Below, one piece after another: positions 47,080 to 58,530 of a DNA stretch of 64,000 nt; positions within the stretch are counted from its first letter, which is position 1; the number at the start of each line of letters is the position of its first letter. The position numbers and the translations under genes are program-made. The notes under the pieces were generated by a model. That model ran no database searches and had not been told where the DNA came from. It saw only the letters and a list, made by a program, of their open reading frames with translations. Source of the DNA: Halichoerus grypus (lineage: Eukaryota > Chordata > Mammalia > Carnivora > Phocidae); assembly GCF_964656455.1 (NCBI RefSeq), contig NC_135726.1, positions 23,509,168 to 23,573,167 of the forward strand, in the 5' to 3' direction.

Positions 47080-47480
47080 TACTGCATACAAAGTACCATA
47101 TGAGATCCATGGAATACAAGGCATTGCTGCAGCCCCTAAGAGCTCACAGGAGGTATATACATTAATAAATATTGTAGTAACATGGAGATACTGAAAATTC
47201 ATGTATCCGTCACAATCATAATGTCAAGTGTATGGGAGTGGGTAGGGTATATTCACCTACTTTGGGGTGTCACTGGAGGCTTTATGAGTAGAAACGATAC
47301 TTCAGTTGGGACTTGAAGATATGTGAAATTTTACCATAAGACCCCTGAGAGAAAGTCTTTCTGGGAAAAGAGAACATGTGCCAACAGTATGATATGTTCA
47401 GAGTTTATATGTTAAGTGACATATAAATAGTTTGATATCCCTAGAGGAAGACATATGTCTGGGAGAAGCTTTAGAAGAGA
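47080..47480 (-). mobile_element. L2-like, antisense
   Basis: 'gcatacaaagtaccatatga', 'cactggaggctttatgagta', 'cagttgggacttgaagatat' and 'aagagaacatgtgccaac' resemble the reversed L2 3' region (gaaggcctctctgagga...gagctgagacctgaagga...gaacagcaagtgc). Confidence 0.5.
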
Positions 47481-47574
47481 TTAAGTAGGAGACAGTTGCA
47501 GATGACTTATAAATGGTGTTTTGTGAGCTTGACTATTTTCCTGCTGAAGACTTTTTTAAACCGGAAGACTTTTT

Positions 47575-47621
47575 ATTTTTTTTATTATTAACATATAATG
47601 TATTATTTGTTTCAGGGGGTA
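47575..47621 (-). mobile_element. 47-bp L1 stub, antisense, with TSD
   Basis: attttttttattattaaca then 'tataatgtattatttgtttc' and 'agggggta' match the reversed extreme 3' end of a carnivoran L1 type. The TSD ggaagactttt(t) is at 47563-47574 and 47622-47633. An extremely 5'-truncated insertion. Confidence 0.75.
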
Positions 47622-47845
47622 GGAAGACTTTTTAAATCAGGCTCCAATTTATCTTGTGCACAATCCTAGAAATTCCCACCACATCTCAGCTGCATCTTAT
47701 CTCTCCATCAATAAACAATATCACTGTATTTATAAATCCATCTGACACAAATTGTGCTTTATTTGGTGTCTTAGAACAGTATGTAACATTAGTGCTAAAA
47801 GCTGGGAAGCATCTCCTCACTTTGCCAACTTCAAAAAACTAGTGG

Positions 47846-48035
47846 TGGACAGCTCCATGCTCTCAGCCCAGGTTGCCCCTTTGAAGGGGTCTCTGCCTTT
47901 GATGGGTCCCAGATATAACGTTCAACTAACAAGGACAGGAATCCCAGGAATTGTACTGCATCTCCATGTACTTTGGAAGGACAATTTCAATGTGCATTTC
48001 CCTTTCTTGAGTGAGGCCCCAGTGGGACTGAACTT
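47846..48035 (+). repeat. Partner 2 of composite inverted duplication
   Basis: Runs from 'tggacagctccatgctctc' to 'gtgggactgaactt'. The inverse is at 46755-46982. Sequence up to about 48211 (aataaactacc, 'ctccgctttcagggagacc') has LTR-like style, so this arm may be part of an old dispersed repeat. Confidence 0.92.
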
Positions 48036-50110
48036 CTCCAGAAGCCCACTGTGATAACCAGTTCAATAATTCACCCTTTATTAACTTTCTTTTTGTCTCT
48101 GTGTCTATCCTCTCACTTCACAGTCTTTAATTACCTCTGAATAAACTACCTACGTCTAAGTCCATATCTCAGGCTCCGCTTTCAGGGAGACCCAAACTAA
48201 GAAAAACACATGATCTTTGAGGACAAGGACCTTATCAGGCTGCCCAGTATGCTGAATACATAGTAGCTTCAAAAGCAACACATTAGGGATTAATACTAGT
48301 TTGGTTATTAGACTAGACACTGACAATGTGCTGCAGGGTCAAAATCGGGAATGAATTATATTCATTTTCTAATCAAAAATAAAATGCTTTTACATCCCAA
48401 GAAAAAAATGTTTGTGCATGAGTTCACATAAGGTTGATACTGAGGAGACAGTTTGTGCTCCTGCATTTAATTTAGTATGCTGGTCGAAAATTACTGGGTA
48501 TTCATGGCATACTCAAATCTAACTACCTCTGTGGGTAACATGTTGCTTTAAAATATTCTTGGAAGGTCCTGGTGATAAAGCCTGGATTAATTATAAAATT
48601 GTCCTATTCTAGTTGGTTATATGAGTAGGCACTCCCCAAAATTGATTGTTAAGCAGATTTTTCCAATAATTGTTTAGTGTATAATGAAGTGTCTGGGGCT
48701 ATGGTAGACTGGTAGACATTGTGAATGATTCACTAGAGGAAAATACATGTTATTAACAATTTCAAAATCCAATATAATCTTTACATAAATTTAAAATTCA
48801 TCAAGAAAGATGGTGTGACTATTAACATTGGAAACAGTTTCCCTGACCAGCAATTTTTCAACTCTTCCATCTTTAATTAAAATTAACATAATCATAGAAG
48901 AAAAAAATGAGTATTTCTATGTTCCTTTAATGCAATAACCATATGATTTGCATTGATAAAAAGTAAAGCACCATCATCTCCTTTTATCTAATTATAAGAA
49001 TATGGAATTTTCCTGTTTATTCTGAAAAAAAAAAAAGTAATAACCTAATGGGCTATTCTCTTTGTATACACTGAAGAAGATGATGATACCAAGGAAAGAA
49101 CCATTTCTTAAAACCAAAGTTTATTTTAGTTGAAAATGAGGGTAAAGAGGTCTAAACAAATAACTCAGCACATGATATGATTTTATGTTTCAAGATAAAA
49201 TGTACAGGTAGAGGATGACTGAAGCTTCTAAGTTCTGAGAAGTTAAGATTTGTAATAGAAAGGCCTTTAATTAATCTATGTTGCCATAGCAACCCAGTGT
49301 GCAGCCACAGATAGTGAGAATAAATGTGGCATTTACATTCTGTGTTTCAAAGTGGCATGTGATAATTATAAATATCCATATACATATATGTATTTGGGTA
49401 TTTGGCGGATTATGTATCTGTGTGTGTGTAAGTGTAATGTTTATTTTCTGTGGCACTTTTCCCAGCCTCTAGGTAAAACTAATTGGGAGGGCTTTGTTGC
49501 TCCCAACAATAATTTGTTTTTAGCAGAACAACATGCATCATGTTATATTTAGGATGGTTGTTCACATATTTATCTTCCATGTCTAGGGTGTGAGCTCTTT
49601 CAAAGAAGGGGCTATGTCTTTATAATACCAAAATGGAGTGGCACATTTTACTTAGATTCTAAAATTGGCAAGAAACCCAGATATTTGCACAGAGCTGAAC
49701 CTACAGAACAATTTTTCAAGAGCCCAAAACTTTTCTTAACAGCACCTGATTATTGTTAAAAATGACTAAATAAGACGATTCAGGTGATACAAATAAACTT
49801 TATATAACATTTCAGGAAGCAAACAGTCTGTTCACATGGATTTAAAGAACTTCAACATGAGGTAGAAGGAAGGAAGCTTTTAGAGGATAAAGAGTAAGGA
49901 GCAAGTTAGAGAAAAATAGAAAATGAACAAAGAACAAAGAAGTAAGTAGAGAGCCCAGAGTTGGCTTGGTATTTGGGGAATGGCTGACTGGATATATTGT
50001 GTTTCTGGTCAAGCAGAGCATTTCTAGCATTATGAAAGTTATTTAAGTTTCGGTTTCCTGACAAGGCACCCAGGACAGGAGAGGCTCCATCTTGGGCCTT
50101 GAAATTTATT
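48036..50110. other. Repeat-poor block after 48.2 kb
   Basis: No gene or named repeat. A short GT patch lies at 49418-49432. Confidence 0.45.
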
Positions 50111-50116
50111 ACAATA

Positions 50117-50212
50117 TGGTGGTGGTGATGATGATGATGGTGGTGGTGGTGATGATGAAGAAGAAGATTATGATTAATACTACCACCACTAACACCACCA
50201 TCACCATTACAA
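50117..50212. repeat. Trinucleotide tract followed by its complement
   Basis: GGT/GAT/GAA repeats at 50117-50169 are followed, after a short spacer, by ACC/ATC-type repeats at 50179-50212. The two halves are near reverse complements. Confidence 0.85.
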
Positions 50213-50317
50213 CTACTGGTATTACAACTTCTGCCACTCCTAGTATTAGATTAAAGAGTTGGCTTGAATTTCAGGGTGTTTTATAAAATGTTTACTTTTT
50301 AAACCTTTATATTTTTA

Positions 50318-50505
50318 TTTTTTTATTATTTTTAAAGATTTTATTTATTTATTTGAGAGAGACAGCATGAGAGGGGAGAGGGTCAGAGGGAGAAAAAGAC
50401 TCCCTGCTGAGCAGGGAGCCTGATGTGGGACTCGATCCCGGGACTCCGGGATCATGACCTGAGCTGAAGGCAGATGTTTAACGCGCTGAGCCACCCAGGC
50501 GCCCC
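50318..50505 (-). mobile_element. Can-SINE, minus strand
   Basis: tttaaagattttatttattta, GA-rich zone, 'ggactcgatcccgggactcc', then gagccacccaggcgcccc. The 18-bp TSD taaacYtttatattttta (50300-50317, 50506-50523) has one mismatch. Confidence 0.97.
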
Positions 50506-50964
50506 TAAACTTTTATATTTTTAAGTAATAGATGGATTTTCATAAGCCAAGTGAGGTGCTCATACTATGAGAGACACGTGGAAATTAGATCTCACTGTAG
50601 AAACTATGAATTGAAATACTCCATTTCTTCTTCATTTTAGGGCCTAATGTCTCTAAGAACTAACAGTAACGTAAATTGCATTATTTGTTGTATTTTTTAT
50701 CTTCATTTTGGGAAAGTTTGTTATTGCTGTTTTTGCATGTTTACATGAGGTACGTACATTAATTGTGTAAATAAGGAACTACATAATCCTGATAAAAATA
50801 ATAAAAAGTGTCAATGTAGCACACAAAGCAGGATCACTTACTGATTTTTTTTCCTTTGGTGTAGGATAATCTGATTTTAAATTTTATTTTTATTTCTTTA
50901 TGACTAAAAAGCCAAAGTGATGTCAACAATGTGTTTTCTTACTTCCAAAGACTTACAGAGTTTT

Positions 50965-51190
50965 TTTCATTCATTTATTTGAGTAATTACTGAGGACCTT
51001 CTATGCCCCAGTCACCATCCTAGGAGCAAACTAATGAGCAAAATAAGGCAAAGTCTCAACTTTTGGAAGTTATGATCTGGTGGGAGAGGCTGACAATTTA
51101 ATAGTGGTAAAACTGAAATAGTAGTAGTATAATTACTTGAGATAAGGATTATGAAGGAATAAGAAGCAGCATTATACTGATTTATTTTTA
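50965..51190 (-). mobile_element. L2 3' end, antisense
   Basis: 'tcattcatttatttgagtaa', 'gaccttctatgccccagtc', 'atcctaggagcaaactaatg' and 'ctggtgggagaggctgac' follow the reversed L2 terminus (tcattcaacaaatatttattgag...ctatgtgccaggcac...tagtgggggagacagac). Confidence 0.7.
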
Positions 51191-54100
51191 TAAATATCAA
51201 TAGTCACAAACAGATCCCAGGGGGTAGATTGGTAAATCAAGTGAGTTAGAAGATCCAGAAAGAATGCTAAGAAATGCAATAGGGAAACCGGGATGATGAA
51301 CAATCAATGAACTACAGCCTCAGTATCAAAAGGACAGTGGTGGGGTTTTGGCAAATGGGAGGTGAAGCTATTACTCAGCTTCAGTCAGTGTTGCCTTGCC
51401 AGAATACCAGACTAGCGATGTGAGAGCTTACGATTTTTCAAAAAGAAATGTGAAAATGTGACATTTTCTGCCCTTTAATGATTGGGAACGCATTATTATT
51501 TTTAATCACAGTATGAGCCAACATTTTGTGACTCATTTAAAAAAATGAGTCTCTGAGGTCTCAGCAATAGATCCAAAGAAAAGTGACAGCGGGAAGAAAG
51601 AAGGATGGAGGCTGACTTCTTCAGGCACTGAAGGGAGAGAAGCGTTCCCTGAGAATGAGGTTTTGTATCTCTGCAGTTGCAGGACCATAGATTCATGGTG
51701 GCAGGTGTGGGTGGTACTGGTGCTGTGTGTGGGTGCTGTGCCATTTGGACATGGAGCACGTTGACTTTTAGAGACGTAGAGCCCCTGCGACTTTCCAAGT
51801 GCAAAGGGACTGCTGTCAACAGGAACGGTACCCATCTTATAGGAAAGTATTTGGGCGTGGGCAAGAATGATGACTTAATTAGTTTTCACATTCAACGTAA
51901 GAAAGGTAGAAGGGGCCACAAAATGATTGCTATTAAGTTTCTTGCCAATTTTGGCAAATGGGCACTTATAATTAAATTAAATTTAATTCAAAGGAATAGG
52001 GGATGTTGCATCAAGAATCCCGGAGAAATTCCTGCCAATTGCGCCTATTTTAGATAATTTGGTACTTCACGACATGCATATGGTATATGTACTATATGGT
52101 CACAATTTTATAGATGTGGAAACTGAGCTCAGTGTTTAATTTCTCTCTAGTGTTGCAATTCCAGGAAGTGTCTGTTGGACTTGAATGTGAACTCCAGGCC
52201 TGATGCATAATTTTGGGCTGAAATCGGGGTCTTAGACTGTGTTCATAGTGGACCCACATTCACCTTGACGTGAGAAATTCTGTGTTAAGATGCAAATCCA
52301 CCATTTAGTAACATCATCCTTAATCAGGCTATGGCCTCTAGTTCCTCAATATTTTCAAGTCTATAATTAGTGTGATGCCAAAATTTGCGGGGGGGGGGGC
52401 ACTTAAAAGAACATCTGAAAACATATTTTGAACTGCAAAGCATTCGAGAAATATTATATATCATTAGCATTAGTGATGCTTATAATAGGTGCAAATATAA
52501 AGGTTTTAAATAAATTTATTTTCAGGAAATAAAGGATCAGAAAGCTATTTATACCACAGGTATATTTCACAGATATTGCTAATATGGTGCACTCACAACA
52601 CTTCAGGAAGCAAGGTACCATTAGTATTGATTAGCAGTGCATATATGAGAAAAGAAAGGTTCAGATATTTTAGTTACCTACACTAACCCTGTAATGATTT
52701 ACAGCTGAGAGTATAACTTGAAATCTAAAAAGAAATCCAACTGATTCCAGCTGATTCCAGAATTTACTTTTGCCTTCAAAACCAACTTGTCTCTTATCCT
52801 TAATTATGCCATAATGGTAGCTCTAAGTGTATCCTAGATTCCCAGTTCTGATGCACTGTTTTTCTAGGGTAGGGGAAGACAATAGACATGTCAATTCAAT
52901 TCTGCAGGATTTCTTTTACATTTAACTTCACTGTATACTTCAAGTTGCTAATTCTATGACTGCCATCAAAGACATACTACACCCAATATAAATAAATACT
53001 TGTATAGGCTAAACATTAATAAACTGAAGACCCTGGAAATGGGAGAAGAACACTCTGTTAATTTCCATCATATATCCAGCAATGTTAACATGCTTTAATA
53101 AAACTGTTCCCAGAATCAGCATTTTTATTATTGAGTCAGCACGTGAGACAGTGGTATTAACCACGTTACTTTAATATCTTTACAATATAGCAGTGAAGAG
53201 AATTCTCTAAAACCACAGTCTTAACATAGTCTCAAAATTTCCCTTTATTAACTGTAAACAATAAGTGTACTTTGATGGAAAGAGGTGAACAACTTTTATT
53301 TGCATCCCAATCTGGGTGTATGGGAGGGGTATATAGTAAGAATCTCATAATTTTGAACAGAAGAAAGCAGATACTAATGCATTGGTTAGTTACACCTGCA
53401 TGAAAACCGTTTTCATTATTATTGTTGTTTTAGTTTTAGGCAAACTTGTCATCCTACTGCAGAGTCTAGGCCTCTATTCCTTAATTTACATTTGTATGAT
53501 CAAGATTAAATTCAGCAGATGGTTTTGTTAATACTAAAACAAAATATAAAATCACCTATTTTTTGATGCCACCTTCTTTTGCATTTGAGTGGAATAAAAA
53601 AGTATGATAGAATTTTACACTGTAGCAAGCAGGTCATCTTGGGGTGAATGTTTGCTTTGATAGTCAATACTGCCTTTCAATTTGATTCCATTCACAACTC
53701 TCTTTCAGATATTATTACCTGCTTTTATCAAACCTAGGTTATTTAGCTATTCACTGTTACTCAGGATTGCAAGAATATCTTACCAAAAAACCAAAGTCAC
53801 CCATGCATTAATTCATTATTTAAGTATAAATTGATGAAATTAACTATCTCATCTATATAATATAAATGTAAATTGGAAGGAAATAGTAAAAGTGCAGAGC
53901 TTGTCTCAAAAAACACCTTCCATTTATATGGCAATGATTAGTTAATAATTTTCTATTGATTAAAGGAAACTTCAAAAGTATTTTTCCATATTCATTTGCT
54001 CATTTGTTGCTTAAACATTATTGAGTTCTTCCTATTTGATATCCTTAAACGCATTGCCAAAAACTGTATGGTCTCAGTTTCTCTATCTGTTCAGTAAGAG

Positions 54101-54547
54101 AGAAGGATTAGAAGGAGACCTTGGGTCTCTGTGTGCACATGTATTGCAAAGAGATCAAAGAATATTCACATTCACCACTGAGCTAACTAAACAGGAAAAC
54201 TATGTATTTAATTTCAAACCAATAATATCCTAAAAATATATACCATATTTAACATATTTCTAGCAGTAAGATATGAAGCAAAACACATATTTTATTTATA
54301 TAATGTGACCCTCTCCAAGTAGCTTCTTCTAAAAATTCACACATAAAATTTCCAGATTTCCTGTCACAGATAAGTTATCAAAATAAAAGGCTTATTTTTA
54401 TATCTTCTACTTAAAAGTTATAGCACTATAAGTAACTTGGAATACTTCTGAATATTAAACTAATGTCATAATAATGCGTAATAAATAAATAAATAAAAAC
54501 GTAAGAAATGGTTACAATTCTGAAAGCCTAAAGGAGAACATTCCTTC
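51191..54547. other. Unassigned DNA, no gene supported
   Basis: 51500-52060 has three overlapping frames (120 and 100 codons minus, 126 codons plus) in GT-rich, slightly GC-richer DNA. None shows a known motif, and they overlap on both strands. Worn MIR-like patches may lie at 52080-52230 and 52590-52730. A G10 run is at 52389-52398. Confidence 0.4.
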
Positions 54548-54565
54548 AAGAATTATTTTGTTCTT

Positions 54566-54765
54566 GGGGTGCCTGGGTGGCTCAGATGGTTAAGCGTCTG
54601 CCTTCGGCTCAGGTCACGATCCCAGGTCCTGGGATCGAGTCCCGCATCGGGCTCCCTGCTCGGCGGGGAGCCTGCTTCTCCCGCTGCCGCTGCCTCTCTC
54701 TATCTCTCTCTCTGACTCTCATGAATAAATAAATAAACAACAAAAAAAAAAAATTAAAAAAAAAA
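54566..54765 (+). mobile_element. Can-SINE, plus strand
   Basis: Head ggggtgcctgggtggctcag, B box gatcgagtccc, CT tail with ctctgactctcatgaataaa, double A tract. A perfect 18-bp TSD, aagaattattttgttctt, is at 54548-54565 and 54766-54783. Confidence 0.98.
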
Positions 54766-54929
54766 AAGAATTATTTTGTTCTTACACCTAATGAGGTGGA
54801 AAGAGCCCCAGATTTAAAGCTTGAAGAACCAAAAAAGGAATCCTGTCACTTTCCTTGCTACTTATTTAATAGCAGTGTGAACTTCACACAAGTACCTTTC
54901 AACTTTGGTTTCCTCATCTGATTCCTTCA

Positions 54930-55700
54930 TTCCTTTATTGAGAATTAATTTACATACAATAAACCACATCCATTCAAAGTGCATTACTTTGGGGGCGCCT
55001 GGATGGCTTGGTCAATTAAGCATCTGTCTTCGGCTCAAGTCATGATCCCGGGGTCCTAGGATCGAGCCCCAAGTTGGGCTCACTGCTCAGTGGGGAGTCT
55101 GCTTCTCCCTCTGACCCTCGCCCCTCTCATGCTCTCTCTCTCACTCACTTTCTCTCAAATAAATAAATAAAATCTTTAAAGAAAAGTGCATTACTTTGAT
55201 GTGATTTGATAGTTTTTATATTCCAGGAAAACCTCCCCCAAAATCAAGAGGCAGAACATTTCCATCACTAACAATATTCTCTCATGTCCCTCTGCACAAT
55301 CCATCCCCTCTCTGGCCTTTGCTATAGGCAACCATGGTTTACATTCTGACGTTATGGATTAGTTCATATTTCATGTAAGTGGGATGTTTTGTGCCTGGCT
55401 TCTTTCACTCAGCATAAAGGTTTTTAAACCCATCCACAGTCTGTGAGAGTAGTTACGGTTTCCTATTTTTGCTTTTTAGTGTTGAGCAGTATTCCATGGT
55501 ATGAATATACTTCATTGATGGATGTTTATGTTCTCTCCACTTGTCCCAGTAAATGAAGTTGCTATACACACTTACCTACAAGTCTTTGCGTGAACATGGT
55601 TTCATTTCTCTTGGGTGACTACCTAAAGTTGGAATGTCTGATGTTGACACTTAATACTTTCAAGTATCTTGCATAGTTTTAATTATTGTTAGAAATAATA
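54930..55700 (-). mobile_element. Old L1 (L1M-type) 3' end, antisense, split by a SINE
   Basis: 'ttattgagaattaatttacat', 'ttcaaagtgcattactttg', 'taggcaaccatggtttaca', 'cttctttcactcagcataa', 'gtattccatggtatgaata' and 'tttcatttctcttgggtga' give the reversed 3' UTR to ORF2 order of an older L1. Bases 54991-55182 are an inserted Can-SINE. Confidence 0.85.
54991..55182 (+). mobile_element. Can-SINE, plus strand, in L1
   Basis: Head gggggcgcctggatggcttg is diverged. B box gatcgagcccc, CT tail, aaataaataaataaaatctt. The perfect 16-bp TSD aaagtgcattactttg (54975-54990, 55183-55198) is host L1 sequence. Confidence 0.97.
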
Positions 55701-56669
55701 AATGGGAATGGTCTCACATGTTGCCTGACATTCTGTAGAAACTGAACATGTAATAGGTAGAATTATCATCATGAATGTTTTTAAAACACAATGCTCAAAA
55801 TTTCCAGACCACATATAATATCATAGAGCAAATCACTGTACTGTCTGGATTGAATCAGCTTTTTCCTTACAAAAACTTTGCAATTTTTGTGCTCTGCTTG
55901 CTTACATCTTCTGTTTTCTGGGTACAGTCTTTATTTTAATCATGGGCGAAAGCAATTCATAGTAATTATGTCTCGTTTCTCCTATAAATGTTGCCAATAT
56001 GAGTTAAAATGACTGCTAAGACCAGTTTAAATTCTCCATGGTGAACTCAAGTCTGTTGCTCTTCAAAAGCAAGAATTCAGGCTAGTAAAACACAGTGTTA
56101 TTCTTATCTCTGTGAAAAGGTGTTTTATTAGGTAAAGATGTTGCTTTGCTGCCATGGGCAGTGATGCCAACCTCTAATTTTCCTTTTTCAAGATGATCAG
56201 GATGAAATTCATCAGATGGTTTTGTTCAAGTTAAAAGAGAAAAAAATCACATTTCTCTCTTATTTCATTTTATTTGAAGAGAACAAAAAAATGATAATCA
56301 CGCAGAATTCCATATCAAAGCAATGGTATCACCTCTTCGATAAAATTTTGGTTTAATGGTTGGTGCTAATTTTTATTTTTTCTAAGACAAATAAATATAC
56401 TAAACCTCTTTTCCAGCCAAACATGACCACTTTTAACTCGTTATTAGTCATAATAAATCTAAGTTTGTATTTACTCCTCAACCAATCTCAGATGTCAGGA
56501 ATCTAAAATGTGACGAAACAGGAGATATGGCACACCTGTGAGTGAAAATGGGATTATTACTACAAAGCACCTACAAATACAATTCAATCTGATTACCTTG
56601 CACACAGATACTAGGTCTAGGTTCACACTAACAACCTCTATCATTCCACAGCATTCTCACTGTTGAGTG
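55701..56669. other. Unassigned DNA
   Basis: No gene or named repeat. Confidence 0.5.
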
Positions 56670-57290
56670 CCTTTTACCAGTCTGATGTCCTTTCGAAAGC
56701 CACCTCCTCCCACAAACCTCCACTGACCACTCTAAATTAGCCTTATCAACCAGCTGCTCTCACATAATGCTGTTATATGTTCCTCAGAGCATTTATAACC
56801 TCATCTTATTATTTGTTCATTCATTTACTCTGTCCTCTATGAGACTTTGTCCACAGATGTTACTTTAAAATGTACCCAAGACTCTGGTTTTATTTAGGTA
56901 TGGGAAGGTCAATGGATCAGGAGATGACCACAGTTCAAAGTACAGTTTGTTACCAGAATTCCCAACAGGAGAGGGTCGGTAAAAGCACCAGGGTCTGTCA
57001 GGAAGCAGAAGGAGCAAGGCAAAGCATGGGCAAAAGCCCTGATGGTGGTTTCTGTGGGGAGGAATGGGTGAGCCAGGGTAATCAGCTAAGCAGATTTAGG
57101 ATTGTATAGGGCTTTTTGTTTTTTTTCCTATAGTAAAAATTAGTAAGAAATAGCATTTTGGGGTTTAAAGTACACAGAGATGCCTTTGAAATATGATGCT
57201 TTGTTTCCCTAGCTCCTAGCAAACTGCAGGCATTCAATAAATATTTGTGGAATGTCAAATGAATGAAGCCTAGAATTACTATGACTGGGG
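56670..57290 (+). mobile_element. L2 3' end, sense, apparently interrupted
   Basis: 'cgaaagccacctcctcccac' and 'atttgttcattcatttactc' begin an L2 tail. 'cagtgcc'-type end text reappears only at 57205-57270 ('cctagcaaactgcaggcatt', 'caataaatatttgtggaatg'). The 340 bp between them are not L2 and look like another old repeat I cannot name. Confidence 0.55.
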
Positions 57291-58397
57291 CTTTCAGTAA
57301 AAGACACGGTCCATTTGCATAGGCCATTTTCTCCAGAAAGTTAGGTGACGGTCTCGACTGAACTCTTTATTTCTAAGTGCAAAATATCTCTAAAGGAGAC
57401 TCAGTACCCATTTAGAAATGCATAACCACCTCCTTTGAACTCTGTCACTTGAAATTGCTTCACTCCTCTCAACACATACAGTCCTTCTCGAAGCTCATTT
57501 TAAATTCAGTGGCAGAGAAATAAAATAGGGTTTAACATTCTTGCAGAACTAAGCTTTTTGTGCCCAGTGTAGGGCTCAGGTTTTTTTCTTCCTCCCTTTC
57601 TTTCTTTCTTTTTAAAATTTTATTTGGTTTGTTTGTTTTGTTTTTGGCAAGACCGGGCTTTTATCCGCTGCATGCATGCACAACATCTTGCTGCCTTTCA
57701 ATCAAGCATATAAATTAGCCACAAGCCTTTGGATGAAGATACAAAGAAATAATGGCATCACAGTATAATCTTAGCACAAAAGATGCAGAGGCTGATTGTG
57801 CTTTCATGTGTCTAATCCCCATCTCCCCCACAAGTTCTTAAGTGGTATTAAGGAAAGAACTGTGACTTCCATTCTCTGGACTCCCAATGAGCCCTATTCA
57901 GTCCTCTGCCATGGTATTTACTGTGTTTAATATGATTGACATATTTGCATATCTATTTCTCCACTATCCTATGAGGTTCTTCAGAAATCTTAGTCACCCT
58001 ATTATTCAGCTAATGATAGGTATTCAACAAATGGTGTCTCAAGGTAAAGGAGCACACAGTATTAAGTGTAATAAAAGTCTTAGATGAAGCAGTTGCATGC
58101 CACACATCAAATTAATTATGAAAAGAGTTAATTTCAATCAGCCCCCAAGATTTGACTGATTGAGAATGGGACCTATCTTGAAAGATTCGTTCTCCTTCAG
58201 TACTTCTAATATTTAGGAGCCAGTGAGAGAAAAAAATGCAAATTAGTTTTGGAGACAAAACACGTTAATTTTTTTTCGACAAAATGTTATAAAAAGAAAA
58301 CTTTATTTTTATCTAATGTAATACCAGAATATTACCTTTAGATAAGATGACAAGTTATATAAGCAGAAAAATAATCTTTGCCAAAAACAAAAACAAA
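57291..58397. other. Unassigned DNA; possible L2 piece at 57.89-58.05 kb
   Basis: 57880-58050 ('ctgccatggtatttactgtg', 'aggtattcaacaaatggtg') has weak L2-tail character. A CTTT/T-rich patch is at 57584-57620. Confidence 0.4.
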
Positions 58398-58530
58398 TCC
58401 TTTCCTCCTCTTTTTTCCTTCTTCTTTTTCTTCTTCCTCTTCTCCTCCTCCTCCCCCCCTGCTGCTGCTGATCCTCCTCTTCTTCCTTTCCCTTTTTCTT
58501 CCTTAATTTCTTTCTTTTTCTTTAATTTTC
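58398..58530. repeat. Polypyrimidine tract (CTT/CTC-rich)
   Basis: Over 100 bp of almost pure C/T on this strand (purine-rich on the other), broken mainly by gctgctgctga at 58461-58471. Such tracts can form triplex DNA. No splice junction or gene can be linked to it. Confidence 0.9.

Noticed and set aside
51502..52057. Three overlapping frames of 100-126 codons on both strands
   Set aside because: Mutually overlapping in sense and antisense, with no known motif. At most a weak processed-gene candidate that I cannot support.
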